NCBI GenBank assembly: GCA_937944055.1
Contig: CALDZJ010000005.1
Span: forward strand, 1 to 64,000
From: an uncultured Verrucomicrobiales bacterium
GTDB lineage: Bacteria > Verrucomicrobiota > Verrucomicrobiia > Verrucomicrobiales > Akkermansiaceae
DNA: 64,000 nt
Direction: 5' to 3'
The notes below the pieces were generated by a model. The model saw only the letters and a list, made by a program, of their open reading frames with translations. It ran no database searches and had not been told where the DNA came from. Both the position numbers and the translations under genes were made by a program. Shown in pieces: positions 33,964 through 43,379 of the stretch; position 1 is the stretch's first letter, and every line of letters begins with the position of its first letter.

Positions 33964-36156
33964 GTGGATTTCCAACTTGTGAGTGACTTTGGGCCGAAGG
34001 GTGATCAGGAGCAGGCGATCGCCAAGCTGGTGAAGTCGATTAAGGCGGGCAATAGGCACCAAACGCTGCGCGGTGTGACGGGCTCAGGTAAGACCTTTAC
34101 GATGGCGAATATCATCGAGGAGATTCAGAAGCCTACTCTCATTATGAGTCACAATAAGACCTTGGCGGCTCAATTGTATTCTGAATTTAAGGCCTTCTTC
34201 CCGAATAATGCGGTGGAGTATTTTGTCTCCTACTTCGATTACTATCAACCGGAGGCCTACATCCCCCGTTCAGATACTTACATCGAAAAAGATTCATCCA
34301 TTAATGAGGAGATCGAGCGCCTACGGCTCAGTACGATGGGTTCTCTGATCACGCGGGAAGATACCATCGTAGTGGCGAGCGTGAGCTGCATCTATGGATT
34401 AGGAAACCCACAGGACTATAAAGATATGATGTTCGGCGTTTCACAGGGTGAGGAATTGGGCCGTGATGAATTTCTCACGGAACTGGTGAATCTGCTCTTC
34501 GAGCGAAATGACATCTCCTTCCAGCGAGGAAACTTCCGGGTGCGTGGCGATGTGGTGGAGGTGCGGCCGGCTTACTTGGAGGAGACAGCAATCCGGATTG
34601 AATTCTTTGGGGATGAGGTCGATCGCATTAGCTCGATCGATACGATGAGCGGACAGATGATCGAGGAGATGACGCACTATGTGTTCTATCCTGCAAAGCA
34701 ATTTGTGAGCTCCAAGGAAAAGCTCAAATCTGCGATGGTCGCGATCCGGCAGGAGCTCGATGATCGCATCGCGTGGTTTGAGAAAAACGGAAAATTGATC
34801 GAGGCGCAGCGGATCCGAATGCGCACAGAGTATGATTTAGAGATGATGCAGGAGATGGGGTTTTGTCAGGGGATCGAGAACTACTCTCGTCACATTACGG
34901 GGCGTAATCCGGGAGATCGGCCCTATACGCTACTCGACTTTTTTCCGGACGATTACCTTCTACTGGCTGATGAAAGTCATGCCACCCTTCCTCAGGTGAG
35001 GGGCATGTTTGAGGGTGATAAGAGCCGCAAATCAGTCTTGGTGGATCATGGGTTCCGACTCCCCAGCGCGATGGATAACCGGCCGCTGCGCTTTGATGAA
35101 TATATGAAGATGACAAAGCGCCGTCTCTATGTGAGTGCGACTCCCGGGCCCTTTGAGATCGTCAATTCTCGGGCTGACAATACGACATTTATCCCGATTA
35201 AGTCACGGAAGGAGGATGATTTTGATCCGACTTTTTTTAAGCGTCTTACGATTCAGGCGAGTGGCTCGACGGAAGATTTAGAGGACTTCGATGTGTCACG
35301 AAGTGGCGGGCAATTGATCGTGGAGCAAATCATTCGGCCCACTGGCTTGCTTGATCCAATCCTGACGATGAGGCCGCTGAAAGCTCAGATCGATGAGACG
35401 ATCGAGTTTTGCCAACAGCGAGTGGAAAAAAATGAGCGTGTGCTCATTACCACGCTGACAAAGAAGACGGCGGAGGACTTGACCGAGTATCTGCAGGGGG
35501 TAGACCTCAAAGTCCGTTACATTCACTCAGATGTAGATGCGATCGAGCGGGTCGAGATTTTACGAGCCTTGCGAGCGGCGGAGTTTGATATTCTGGTGGG
35601 GATTAATCTTCTCCGAGAGGGGCTAGATCTGCCTGAGGTCTCCTTAGTCTGTATCTTGGATGCCGATAAGGAGGGCTTCTTACGGAATGAAACAAGTCTA
35701 ATCCAGACGGCAGGCCGTGCGGCGCGGCATGTTCACGGGGAGTGCGTTCTGTTCTGCGATACGGTGACGGACTCGATTCAATGCCTCCTCGATGTCACCG
35801 AGTATCGCCGAGGGGTGCAGCAGGAGTATAATGAAAAGCACGGGATCACGCCAAGGAGTGTGAAGCGTGCGGTGCAGAAGAGTCTGCATGACCGCGAGGT
35901 GACGAGTCAGACTGGGCAGGCGCTAAATAGCTCACTGGTGGCAGAAGATGAGATGGTCTTTAATGCGGTGGAGGTGATCCGTGAGATGGAAGAGGAGATG
36001 CAAAAAGCCTCCGCGAAACTCGAGTTCGAGAAGGCGGCGCACCTCCGCGATCAGATCAAAGAACTGAAGAAGCGAGCTGGAATTGAACAGCCGAAGCCGA
36101 AGAGCAGAGGCCCTGTCACTTTGAAACTCGCCAAGAAAAGGGGCAAGGGCCAGTAG
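33964..36156 (+). CDS. uvrB: UvrABC excinuclease subunit B
   Basis: A 730-residue helicase-like repair protein that holds damaged DNA for incision by UvrC. Walker A GVTGSGKTF lies near residues 38-46, the beta-hairpin region follows in VSYFDYYQPEAYIP, DEAD-like DESH in LLLADESHATLPQ, and helicase motifs V and VI in GINLLREGLDLPE and QTAGRAARH. The C-terminal UVR motif (MEEEMQKASAKLEFEKAAHLRDQIK) binds UvrC or UvrA. It starts with GTG at 33964. It is convergent with typA with only 14 bases between the two stops. Confidence 0.97.
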   Translation: MDFQLVSDFGPKGDQEQAIAKLVKSIKAGNRHQTLRGVTGSGKTFTMANIIEEIQKPTLIMSHNKTLAAQLYSEFKAFFPNNAVEYFVSYFDYYQPEAYIPRSDTYIEKDSSINEEIERLRLSTMGSLITREDTIVVASVSCIYGLGNPQDYKDMMFGVSQGEELGRDEFLTELVNLLFERNDISFQRGNFRVRGDVVEVRPAYLEETAIRIEFFGDEVDRISSIDTMSGQMIEEMTHYVFYPAKQFVSSKEKLKSAMVAIRQELDDRIAWFEKNGKLIEAQRIRMRTEYDLEMMQEMGFCQGIENYSRHITGRNPGDRPYTLLDFFPDDYLLLADESHATLPQVRGMFEGDKSRKSVLVDHGFRLPSAMDNRPLRFDEYMKMTKRRLYVSATPGPFEIVNSRADNTTFIPIKSRKEDDFDPTFFKRLTIQASGSTEDLEDFDVSRSGGQLIVEQIIRPTGLLDPILTMRPLKAQIDETIEFCQQRVEKNERVLITTLTKKTAEDLTEYLQGVDLKVRYIHSDVDAIERVEILRALRAAEFDILVGINLLREGLDLPEVSLVCILDADKEGFLRNETSLIQTAGRAARHVHGECVLFCDTVTDSIQCLLDVTEYRRGVQQEYNEKHGITPRSVKRAVQKSLHDREVTSQTGQALNSSLVAEDEMVFNAVEVIREMEEEMQKASAKLEFEKAAHLRDQIKELKKRAGIEQPKPKSRGPVTLKLAKKRGKGQ

Positions 36157-36170
36157 GGTGTAGTGGCTTT

Positions 36171-37997
36171 TTAGGCGCCCATGTTCGCAGCCTTATTGGC
36201 ACGTTTACGCTCGTTCGGGTCAAGAATGCGTTTGCGAAGACGGAGATGATTCGGGGTGACTTCTACGAGTTCATCTGGGTCGATGTATTCGATGGCGCGC
36301 TCGAGCGAGAACTTGAGTGCGGGAGGAAGCTTAACGGTGTTATCTTTACCGGCTGAGCGAATGTTATCGAGCTTTTTAGCCTTCACGGGGTTCACGGGAA
36401 GGTCATCGGCGCGGGAGTTCTCACCAACGATCATGCCAGTGTAGACTTCCTCGGTGGGGTTCACGAAGAGGGTGCCGCGGCCTTCCAATGCGGTGAGACT
36501 GTAAGCAGTAGCGGGGCCGGTATCCATCGAGACAAGTGTTCCAGCTTGGCGAGTCACGATGGCACCAGCCCAGGGCTTATACTCATCAAAGAGATGGGAC
36601 ATGATTCCGTGACCGGAGGTGATATTGACCAGCTCAAATTCCAGACCAATGATCCCACGGGTGGGGATGTTCGCGGTGATGAGAGTGCGCTGGGAGGAGT
36701 CGTTGGTTTCCATGTTTTCCAGAACTCCTTTACGATCGTTCAAGATCTTGAGGATGGAGTTGGCATACTCGGTGGGCATTTCGAGGAAGAGAGTTTCCCA
36801 TGGCTCGAGGCGCTTGCCATTTTCATCTTCTTGGAGAATGACGGTGGGGCGAGAGACTAAAATTTCAAAGCCTTCGCGGCGCATCGTTTCTACTAGAACA
36901 GCGATCTGCATCGCGCCGCGAGCAGAAACTGCGAAGGTGCCGGCGAGATCGGTTTCTTCGACATGGATGGAGACATTGGTCTTCATTTCGCGGAAGAGGC
37001 GCTCATGAATGACGCGGGATTGGACATGCTTTCCATCTTTCCCGGCGAAGGGTCCATCGTTGATGGAAAACTGCATTTGGACTGAAGGGGGATCGATCGC
37101 GACGGCTGGGAGTGGTTCCGCATCTTCATCTCCGGCGATTGTCTCGCCGATGTCGGCGTCTTCAAATCCTGAGATGCCGACGATGTTACCCGCGATGCCG
37201 TTTTCAGTGTCTTGGATTCCGAGGTTATTATATTCGAAGATCTTACCAACCTTGGTGCGGACCTTGCTGCCATCTTTCTTAAAGCGGAAGACGGTATCGT
37301 TTTTCTTGATGGAGCCGGCGACGATTTTACCGATCGCAATGCGGCCTACGTAGTCATCCCAGTCGATATTTGAGACGAGCATTTTGAAAGGCGCGTCTTC
37401 ATCGACGACGGGAGCAGGAATGTTCGCGACGATAGCATCGAGCAGGGGGGCGCAGTCGCCCTCGGTGGCATCATGTTGAGTGGAGAAGAATCCGTTTTTC
37501 GCAGATCCGTAAAGGGTGGGGGCCTCGAATTGATCTTCGGTCGCCTCCAGCTCGAGGAAAAGCTCGAGCACTTTGTCATGGACGGCGAGGGGATCTGAGT
37601 TCGGGCGGTCGATCTTATTGACTACGATGATGGGCTTTAGTCCTTCTTCGAGAGCCTTGCGTAGAACGAAGCGAGTCTGGGCCTGAGGTCCGCCAAAGGC
37701 ATCCACCACAAGAATCACGCCATCGACCATTTTCATGACCCGCTCGACCTCACCACCGAAGTCGGCGTGGCCTGGGGTATCGACAATATTGATGGTGTAA
37801 CCGTCCCAGGGAACGGCGGTGTTTTTCGCCTTAATCGTGATCCCTTTCTCACGCTCTAAATCCATGGAATCCATGGCGCGTTCGGTGACGGCTTGGTTTT
37901 CGCGGTAAGCGCCACCGGCCTTGAGGAGTTCGTCGACGAGAGTGGTTTTACCGTGGTCAACGTGAGCGATGATGGCGAGATTTCGGAACTTAGACAT
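36171..37997 (-). CDS. typA: Ribosome-associated GTPase TypA/BipA
   Basis: A 608-residue translational GTPase. G1 is [15 protein letters not shown] (residues 11-25), the switch segment has [13 protein letters not shown]3 is [15 protein letters not shown] and G4 NKIDRP. Domain II, an EF-G-like fold and the TypA-specific C-terminal domain follow ([39 protein letters not shown]). It aids ribosome assembly and stress or cold growth. The ATG at 37997 starts [12 protein letters not shown]; the frame runs further upstream without homology. A short hairpin lies in its leader. Confidence 0.96.
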   Translation of the reverse strand: MSKFRNLAIIAHVDHGKTTLVDELLKAGGAYRENQAVTERAMDSMDLEREKGITIKAKNTAVPWDGYTINIVDTPGHADFGGEVERVMKMVDGVILVVDAFGGPQAQTRFVLRKALEEGLKPIIVVNKIDRPNSDPLAVHDKVLELFLELEATEDQFEAPTLYGSAKNGFFSTQHDATEGDCAPLLDAIVANIPAPVVDEDAPFKMLVSNIDWDDYVGRIAIGKIVAGSIKKNDTVFRFKKDGSKVRTKVGKIFEYNNLGIQDTENGIAGNIVGISGFEDADIGETIAGDEDAEPLPAVAIDPPSVQMQFSINDGPFAGKDGKHVQSRVIHERLFREMKTNVSIHVEETDLAGTFAVSARGAMQIAVLVETMRREGFEILVSRPTVILQEDENGKRLEPWETLFLEMPTEYANSILKILNDRKGVLENMETNDSSQRTLITANIPTRGIIGLEFELVNITSGHGIMSHLFDEYKPWAGAIVTRQAGTLVSMDTGPATAYSLTALEGRGTLFVNPTEEVYTGMIVGENSRADDLPVNPVKAKKLDNIRSAGKDNTVKLPPALKFSLERAIEYIDPDELVEVTPNHLRLRKRILDPNERKRANKAANMGA

Positions 37998-38380
37998 GGT
38001 GGTGGCGGATGGATACGGTCCCCTCAAACGTTGAGGGAGGCCGCTCCTTGCCTCAGAAATGCCAGAATAGCAAGAAATCGCTCGATTTGAATGAATCAAA
38101 AATCAGGGTCAGTGATTTTGGTTCTAAAAATTTCGGTAAAGTGAGCGGCGGAAATCGTGAGCTGAGGAGGGGGTGAATTCCGTTTCTTCAATTAATCATT
38201 CTGAGAAAAATTCGGGGGACAGAAGAGGAGATTCGCGACTAAGATCGCTTGGAAGAGTCGCCGAGGAGGAGTGCTGAACGCAATTTTTGACTGGTAATCA
38301 TGATGGCTGAAGTTCATCCCTGCAAATTTGAAGTGCCGAAATTTCCCGCGCAGGTCCATAAACAAGGGCTTGCGCTCGCC
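37998..38380 (-). other. 383-base gap between DAHP synthase and typA, holding a leader hairpin
   Basis: A perfect 7-bp inverted repeat (CCCTCAA, loop ACG, TTGAGGG at 38021-38037) lies 24 bases upstream of the typA start and would form a hairpin in its leader mRNA. A 5-bp palindrome TTTGA..TCAAA lies near 38087. No good -35/-10 pair, terminator or convincing small gene was found in the rest; an ATG-led frame at 38299 runs only 36 codons into the DAHP synthase end. Confidence 0.5.
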
Positions 38381-39421
38381 TTAGAGCGCGGCTGCGGCCT
38401 CTCGGATTAGGGTCTCAGTTGTCTCCCAATTGATGCACTGATCGGTGATCGATTGGCCATAGGTCAGTTGGTCGAGAGCTTGCGGGAACTTTTGATGACC
38501 CTCGACGAGATGGCTCTCCAACATCGCTCCGATCACGGAGAGGTCTCCGCTGGCTCGTTGGCGGATAATCTCCTTAAAGACGGCGGGCATTTGCGCTGAT
38601 TTCTTTCCGCAATTCGCGTGCGAGGCATCGATCATGATGCTGGGAGGAAGATCATTTTTGAGCAGGGTATCGCGGGTTTTCTTGATTGAGTCAGCATCGT
38701 AATTCGGGCCTAGATCACCGCCTCGCAGGATGAGGTGGCAGTGGGGATTCCCTGCGGTGGAGACGGCCGAGGCGACCCCTTGATGAGAGACTCCGAGGAA
38801 AGTTTGGGCTTGTGAGGCTGCTTTGATCGCGTTGATCGCGGCGCTGAGGTCCCCTGAGGTGGTGTTTTTAAAACCAAGCGGCATGGAGAGTCCGGAAGCC
38901 ATTTGGCGGTGAGTTTGGCTTTCAGAAGTGCGGGCTCCGATCGCGGACCATGAGATGAGGTCGGCGATGTATTGCGGCGTGATGGGATCGAGCAGCTCAG
39001 TCGCTGTAGGGAGGCCAAGACTGAGCATTTCGCTCAGCACCTCGCGCGCTAGGGTGAGGCCTTTGTGAATGTTATCTGAGCCATCGAGATCTGGGTCCAT
39101 AATGAGCCCTTTCCAGCCAACGGTGGTGCGGGGTTTTTCGAAATAAACCCGCATGACGATGAGGATTTTTTCTTTCACCTCCTCAGCCAAGGCGGCGAGT
39201 TTCTCCGCGTAGACTCGGCAAGCTTCAGTGTCATGAATCGAGCAGGGACCGACGACGAGGAGGAAGCGTGAGTCCGGAACGAAGAGTGAATCCCGCACGG
39301 CTTCCCGCGAGCGCAGGACGAGTTCAGCCTGCGAGTCCGTGCGGGCGACGTCTTGCATGAGGATCGCGGGTGAGGGCAGCGGGGCGTTGCGGAGGACGTT
39401 GACGTCAGAGATTTTTGCCAT
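38381..39421 (-). CDS. 3-deoxy-7-phosphoheptulonate synthase (DAHP synthase, type I)
   Basis: A 346-residue enzyme that condenses phosphoenolpyruvate with erythrose 4-phosphate in the first step of the shikimate pathway. It matches the AroF/AroG/AroH type: LLVVGPCSIHD, RVYFEKPRTTVGWKGLI.DPD, IGARTSESQTHRQMASGLSMPLGFKN, and the metal-site DASHANCGKK. Which amino acid inhibits it cannot be read from the sequence, so no symbol among aroF, aroG and aroH is given. It stands upstream of typA on the same strand and is divergent from the M42 peptidase gene, with starts 60 bases apart. Confidence 0.95.
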   Translation of the reverse strand: MAKISDVNVLRNAPLPSPAILMQDVARTDSQAELVLRSREAVRDSLFVPDSRFLLVVGPCSIHDTEACRVYAEKLAALAEEVKEKILIVMRVYFEKPRTTVGWKGLIMDPDLDGSDNIHKGLTLAREVLSEMLSLGLPTATELLDPITPQYIADLISWSAIGARTSESQTHRQMASGLSMPLGFKNTTSGDLSAAINAIKAASQAQTFLGVSHQGVASAVSTAGNPHCHLILRGGDLGPNYDADSIKKTRDTLLKNDLPPSIMIDASHANCGKKSAQMPAVFKEIIRQRASGDLSVIGAMLESHLVEGHQKFPQALDQLTYGQSITDQCINWETTETLIREAAAAL

Positions 39422-39481
39422 AAAACGGCAAGTCTTGAGTTTTTGGGTTCAAGTATCAAGCCTCGGTTGATAGAGGGAGGC

Positions 39482-40552
39482 ATGCAAGCTAAAGGAATCC
39501 AACTTCTCGAGTCTCTCACGCAAGCTCACAGCGTCCCCGGTCATGAAGATGAAGTGAGGGAAATTTTTATCAATGAACTCAGAGCTCATGGTGAAATGGG
39601 AAGTGATAAAACGGGCTCGGTGTATTGCGTGAAGGGGAGCAGTGGTCCGCGGGTCATGGTGGCAGGTCACATGGATGAGATTGGCTTCCGTGTGCAGAAT
39701 ATTTTAGCGAATGGTTATTTAAAAATGGTCCCGGTGGGTGGTTGGTGGGGTCACACCCTGCTGGCACAGCGCGTGGAGGTGAAGACCCGTGAGGGGGTAA
39801 AAATCATTGGCACGATCGCTTCACGCCCGCCTCATTTTCTCTCTGAATCTGAGCGTAATAGCGTGATCGGGGTGCCAAATATGTTTGTCGATATCGGGGC
39901 GCGTTCGCGCAAGGAAGTTGAGGATTGGGGGATCAATCTCGGTGACCCAATCTGCCCATGGAGCCCTTGGACTCCGATGCATCAGCCGGATTGGTATATG
40001 ACCAAGGCTTTCGATAATCGTGTCGGCATGGCGGGAGCGATCCAGGTCGGACAAGGAGAGGTGCCTCAAAATTGCCAACTCATCGTAGCGGGCTCAGTGC
40101 AAGAAGAGATGGGGCTGCGAGGGGCTAAGACTTTGGCCAATGTCACTAAGCCAGATGTCGCGATCGTCTTAGAAGGGCCTCCAGGAGATGATACTCCGGG
40201 GATGCCTCTCGGCGAGTGCCAAGGAGCACTGGGTGGAGGGGTGCAAATCCGTCTGCATGACCCCAGCGCGATCATGAATCCTCGCTTAGCGCAATTCGCG
40301 ATCGAGGTGGCGCGGCGGGAGGGGATCCCGCATCAGGTCACGGTGAGAGCTAGCGGAGGGACTGATGCCGGGGCCTTCCACCTCGCCAATGAAGGAGTGC
40401 CTTCAGTGGTGCTGGGAACTCCTGCGAGATACATTCATTCTCACAATTCCATCATCTGTGCGGCGGACTATCACGCGATGGTTGCTCTGAGTCAGGCGAT
40501 GGTGAATCAGCTCGATGAAGAGATAGTGAGTTCTTTCACTCGCTACCTATAA
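39482..40552 (+). CDS. M42-family aminopeptidase
   Basis: A 356-residue di-zinc aminopeptidase (glutamyl aminopeptidase/TET type). Metal and catalytic residues are His63 and Asp65 (VAGHMDEIGF), Asp178 (KAFDNRVG), Glu208-Glu209 (VQEEMGLRG), Glu231 (VLEGPPGDD) and a late His in YIHSHNS. Family members form dodecameric tetrahedra in the cytoplasm and trim peptides from the N-terminus. The ATG at 39482 has AGGGAGG just upstream, so it is preferred to an in-frame GTG or ATG upstream. Its stop codon overlaps the inverted repeat preceding the flotillin operon. Confidence 0.93.
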   Translation: MQAKGIQLLESLTQAHSVPGHEDEVREIFINELRAHGEMGSDKTGSVYCVKGSSGPRVMVAGHMDEIGFRVQNILANGYLKMVPVGGWWGHTLLAQRVEVKTREGVKIIGTIASRPPHFLSESERNSVIGVPNMFVDIGARSRKEVEDWGINLGDPICPWSPWTPMHQPDWYMTKAFDNRVGMAGAIQVGQGEVPQNCQLIVAGSVQEEMGLRGAKTLANVTKPDVAIVLEGPPGDDTPGMPLGECQGALGGGVQIRLHDPSAIMNPRLAQFAIEVARREGIPHQVTVRASGGTDAGAFHLANEGVPSVVLGTPARYIHSHNSIICAADYHAMVALSQAMVNQLDEEIVSSFTRYL

Positions 40553-40571
40553 TTTTTCATTAGAATTATAG
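40547..40571. promoter_or_regulatory. 8-bp AT-rich inverted repeat upstream of the flotillin/ATPase operon
   Basis: CTATAATT and AATTATAG form a perfect inverted repeat around a nine-base spacer. The left arm contains TATAAT and the right arm overlaps TATAGT, both good -10 hexamers, but neither has a convincing -35 at 16-18 bases. It lies 36 bases before the operon's first ATG. It may be an operator, or a chance AT-rich palindrome at the end of the peptidase gene. Confidence 0.4.
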
Positions 40572-40607
40572 TGGATCTAAGACGTCTCATCTGATTTTCT
40601 TCTTGTC

Positions 40608-41243
40608 ATGAAGGAGATTTGGAATGAGGCGTTTTTGATTTATAATCTCCCTCTCACTCTGATTCTGGGCTGCATGACTTTATTCTGGGTGGCCAGCCTG
40701 TGTGGGTTAGGTGATCTAGATTCTGATGTGGACCTCAACCTAGAGGGTGATGTTGATGGGGATCTTCACGGGAGTGATGGCGTGTTCGGCTTCATCATGA
40801 GGGCGGTGAATGCACAGGATATTCCCGTGATGCTTGTCTTAAGTCTCCTCTCGCTCTTCATGTGGATTATTGCGATTGCGAGTAATTTTTATCTAAACAC
40901 GAGCCAAAGTGGGCTCATCGCCTCAGGGCTATTTATTGGGAATTTTATACTCAGCGTCATTTTGGTGAAGTTGGTGACTCAGCCTCTGCGCCCGATGTTC
41001 CGCTCGATCAAGAATGATAAAGAGCATCAAGAGCCGTTGGTGGGCTCCTCCGGAATTGTGAAGAGTCGGCTGGTGGACGCCGACTTTGGGCAGTGCGAAG
41101 TGATCCGCCCCAAGGGCGCTCCAGCTCTTCTTAACTGCCGACTGGCCGAGGGAGAGCGCTCTTTGGCCCGCGGCGAGGAGATTCTCGTCATCGGGCAGGA
41201 TCCTGAAACCCAAAAATTCATCATCAAATCTCTTAAAAATTAA
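40608..41243 (+). CDS. YqiJ-like membrane protein with OB-fold C-terminus
   Basis: A 211-residue protein with three membrane segments (about residues 12-33, 71-90 and 100-125), an acidic Asp-rich loop (DLDSDVDLNLEGDVDGDLHG), and a C-terminal OB-fold-like domain (LVGSSGIVKSRLVDADFGQCEVI..., ARGEEILVIGQDPE), the form of YqiJ/NfeD proteins that pair with flotillins. It is the first gene of a run with the flotillin gene three bases downstream and the giant ATPase after that. It probably partners the flotillin in the inner membrane. Confidence 0.8.
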   Translation: MKEIWNEAFLIYNLPLTLILGCMTLFWVASLCGLGDLDSDVDLNLEGDVDGDLHGSDGVFGFIMRAVNAQDIPVMLVLSLLSLFMWIIAIASNFYLNTSQSGLIASGLFIGNFILSVILVKLVTQPLRPMFRSIKNDKEHQEPLVGSSGIVKSRLVDADFGQCEVIRPKGAPALLNCRLAEGERSLARGEEILVIGQDPETQKFIIKSLKN

Positions 41244-41245
41244 AA

Positions 41246-43282
41246 ATGAACGAATCTATGAAAATGTATGAAATGATCCCGTTAGCTCTCGCTCAAGAGT
41301 TACTCGTCATCGGAGGAGTCGCGGTTCTTGTGCTCGTCGGTCTTGCTGTTTTTATTCTCCTCACTTTCTACCGGAAGGTGGAGAAGGGAACGGCTCTCGT
41401 CCGCACTGGTTTAGGTGGAACGAAGGTCTATTTTAACGGAGGCGTGGTCGTGCCGGTGGCCCATCGTGCTGACATGATGGATATCTCCTTGAAGCGGATT
41501 GAAATCGACCGGACCGGAAAAAATGGCCTCATTTGTAAGGATAATCTCCGCGCTGATATCAAGGTCGCCTTCTTTGTGCGCGTGAATAATGCCGGGGATG
41601 ATGTCTTGCGAGTCGCAGAGTCAATCGGTTGTGATCGGGCCTCGTCTGAAGAGGAAATCCGCGCTCTTTTTGATGCGAAGTTTTCAGAAGCACTCAAGAC
41701 TGTGGGTAAGCGCTTTGACTTTATCGCGCTTTATGAAGATCGCGATACCTTCCGTGATGAGATTTTGAAAGTCATCGGGACGGATCTGAATGGTTTTGTG
41801 TTGGATGATGCCGCGATTGACTATCTGGAGCAGACTCCGCTGAGCATGCTGGACCCAGACAACATCCTCGATGCGGAAGGAATCAAAAAAATCACCGAAT
41901 TGACCGCGAGTCAGGCTAAGCTCGCTAATAATATTCAGCGAGATAAGGAAAAGGTCCTGAAGCAGCAAGATGTGGAGGCCCGCGAGGCCATTCTAGAGCT
42001 GGAACGTCAACTCGCCGAGACGGAGGCCAAGCAAAAACGTGAAGTCGATACAGTGCAGTTCCGCGAAGAGGCCGAGGCCCAAAAAGTGCAGGAAGAAGAG
42101 CGCCAAAAGGCCGAGCAAGCCCGCATCGCCGCTGAAGAGGAAATTGAAATTTCGGAGGAAAATAAGCAGCGTCAAGTTCTCGTCGCCCAGCGCAATAAGG
42201 AGCGCACGGATGGGGTGGAATTAGAGCGGGTGGAGCGCGAAAGAATGCTGGAGGAGATCGAGCGGAAGCGGGTCACCGAGCTGAAATCGATCGAGGCCGA
42301 GAAGGCAGTCGAGGTTCAGAAAAAGGAGATTCAGGAGGTGATTCGGGAGCGGGTGGCCGTTGAAAAAGGAGTGGTTGAAGAGCAGCAACGTATTAAAGAT
42401 ACGGAGGAATTTGCGACGGCTGATCGCTATAAGCAGGTGACGGTCACGAATGCTGAGGCGAACGCGCAAGAGTCCTTAATCAGTAAAATTAAAGAGGCTG
42501 AAGCTCAGAAGGAGTCTGCGCAATTGCGGGCTGATGAGAATGCCTACGCGGTCTTAAAGGAGGCGGAGGCTGCGAGATCTGCCGCTGAGATGCGCGCTTC
42601 TGAGCGCGTCATCCAAGCGGAAGCTGAGGAGACGGCCGCCGAGAAAGAATCTGCGGCGAAGAAGATGCTCGCCGAGGGCATCGTGAAAGAGTCCGCTGCG
42701 GAGGGAATCGCCGAAGCCGATGTGCTCCGCGCGAAGGGCGAGGCAGATGCGAAGGCGATCGAGCAAAAAGCGGCGGCGATGAAGCTCTTCGAGGAAGCTG
42801 GGCAAGAACATGAGGAGTTTAAGCTGGAACTTGCTAAGGAGAAAGATGTGGAGCTCGCGGAGATCGATGTGCAGCGCCAGATTGCCGAGCAACAGGCAGT
42901 GGTGGTGGGAGAGGCCCTGAAGTCAGCCAATATCGATATCGTGGGTGGTGAGACTGAGTTCTTCGACCGGATCACGAAGGCGATCACGACCGGTAAAGTA
43001 GTGGATCGCACGGTTGGCAATAGTCGCGTGTTGGATGATGTGAAGGAGACCTTCTTCAATGGTGACCCAGAATATTTCAAGAGCCAGTTATCCACTTGGA
43101 TCGATGACTTCGGGATTAAGAGCGAAGATCTGAAAAACCTCAGCATTAGCGCCCTACTCGGGAATTTAGTCAGCACGGCTCGTGGGGAAGAGCGGCAGAA
43201 AATCGTCGGAATGCTCGGAGCGGCTGAGAGGTTTGGAGTCGGCGAAATGAAAGCAGCAGACCTTCTAAAAAAGCTCGGCTAG
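41246..43282 (+). CDS. Flotillin (YqiK-like) SPFH-domain membrane scaffold protein
   Basis: A 678-residue protein with one N-terminal membrane helix (residues about 16-41), then an SPFH domain (KVEKGTALVRTGLGGTKVYFNGG... LRADIKVAFFVRVNNA). A very long charged coiled coil (residues about 210-540, Glu/Lys/Ala/Arg heptads) and a flotillin-type C-terminal domain follow (NIDIVGGETEFFDRITKAI... LSISALLGNL). Flotillins form lipid-linked oligomeric assemblies that organise membrane domains. The length resembles YqiK. It lies between the OB-fold membrane gene and the giant AAA+ ATPase, suggesting that the flotillin recruits or houses the ATPase at the membrane. Confidence 0.9.
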   Translation: MNESMKMYEMIPLALAQELLVIGGVAVLVLVGLAVFILLTFYRKVEKGTALVRTGLGGTKVYFNGGVVVPVAHRADMMDISLKRIEIDRTGKNGLICKDNLRADIKVAFFVRVNNAGDDVLRVAESIGCDRASSEEEIRALFDAKFSEALKTVGKRFDFIALYEDRDTFRDEILKVIGTDLNGFVLDDAAIDYLEQTPLSMLDPDNILDAEGIKKITELTASQAKLANNIQRDKEKVLKQQDVEAREAILELERQLAETEAKQKREVDTVQFREEAEAQKVQEEERQKAEQARIAAEEEIEISEENKQRQVLVAQRNKERTDGVELERVERERMLEEIERKRVTELKSIEAEKAVEVQKKEIQEVIRERVAVEKGVVEEQQRIKDTEEFATADRYKQVTVTNAEANAQESLISKIKEAEAQKESAQLRADENAYAVLKEAEAARSAAEMRASERVIQAEAEETAAEKESAAKKMLAEGIVKESAAEGIAEADVLRAKGEADAKAIEQKAAAMKLFEEAGQEHEEFKLELAKEKDVELAEIDVQRQIAEQQAVVVGEALKSANIDIVGGETEFFDRITKAITTGKVVDRTVGNSRVLDDVKETFFNGDPEYFKSQLSTWIDDFGIKSEDLKNLSISALLGNLVSTARGEERQKIVGMLGAAERFGVGEMKAADLLKKLG

Positions 43283-43379
43283 TGAAGTCAACTGACTGAG
43301 GAGCCGCGGACGAGAGAAGACCATCAAGGTCTCGCAAGCAGCTCCCCATTATTAGGTTCACGCTTAGAACCCATTCCAA

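Noticed and set aside
38299-38409. 36-codon frame between typA and the DAHP synthase gene
   Set aside because: No ribosome site, no recognisable product and overlap with the DAHP synthase end.
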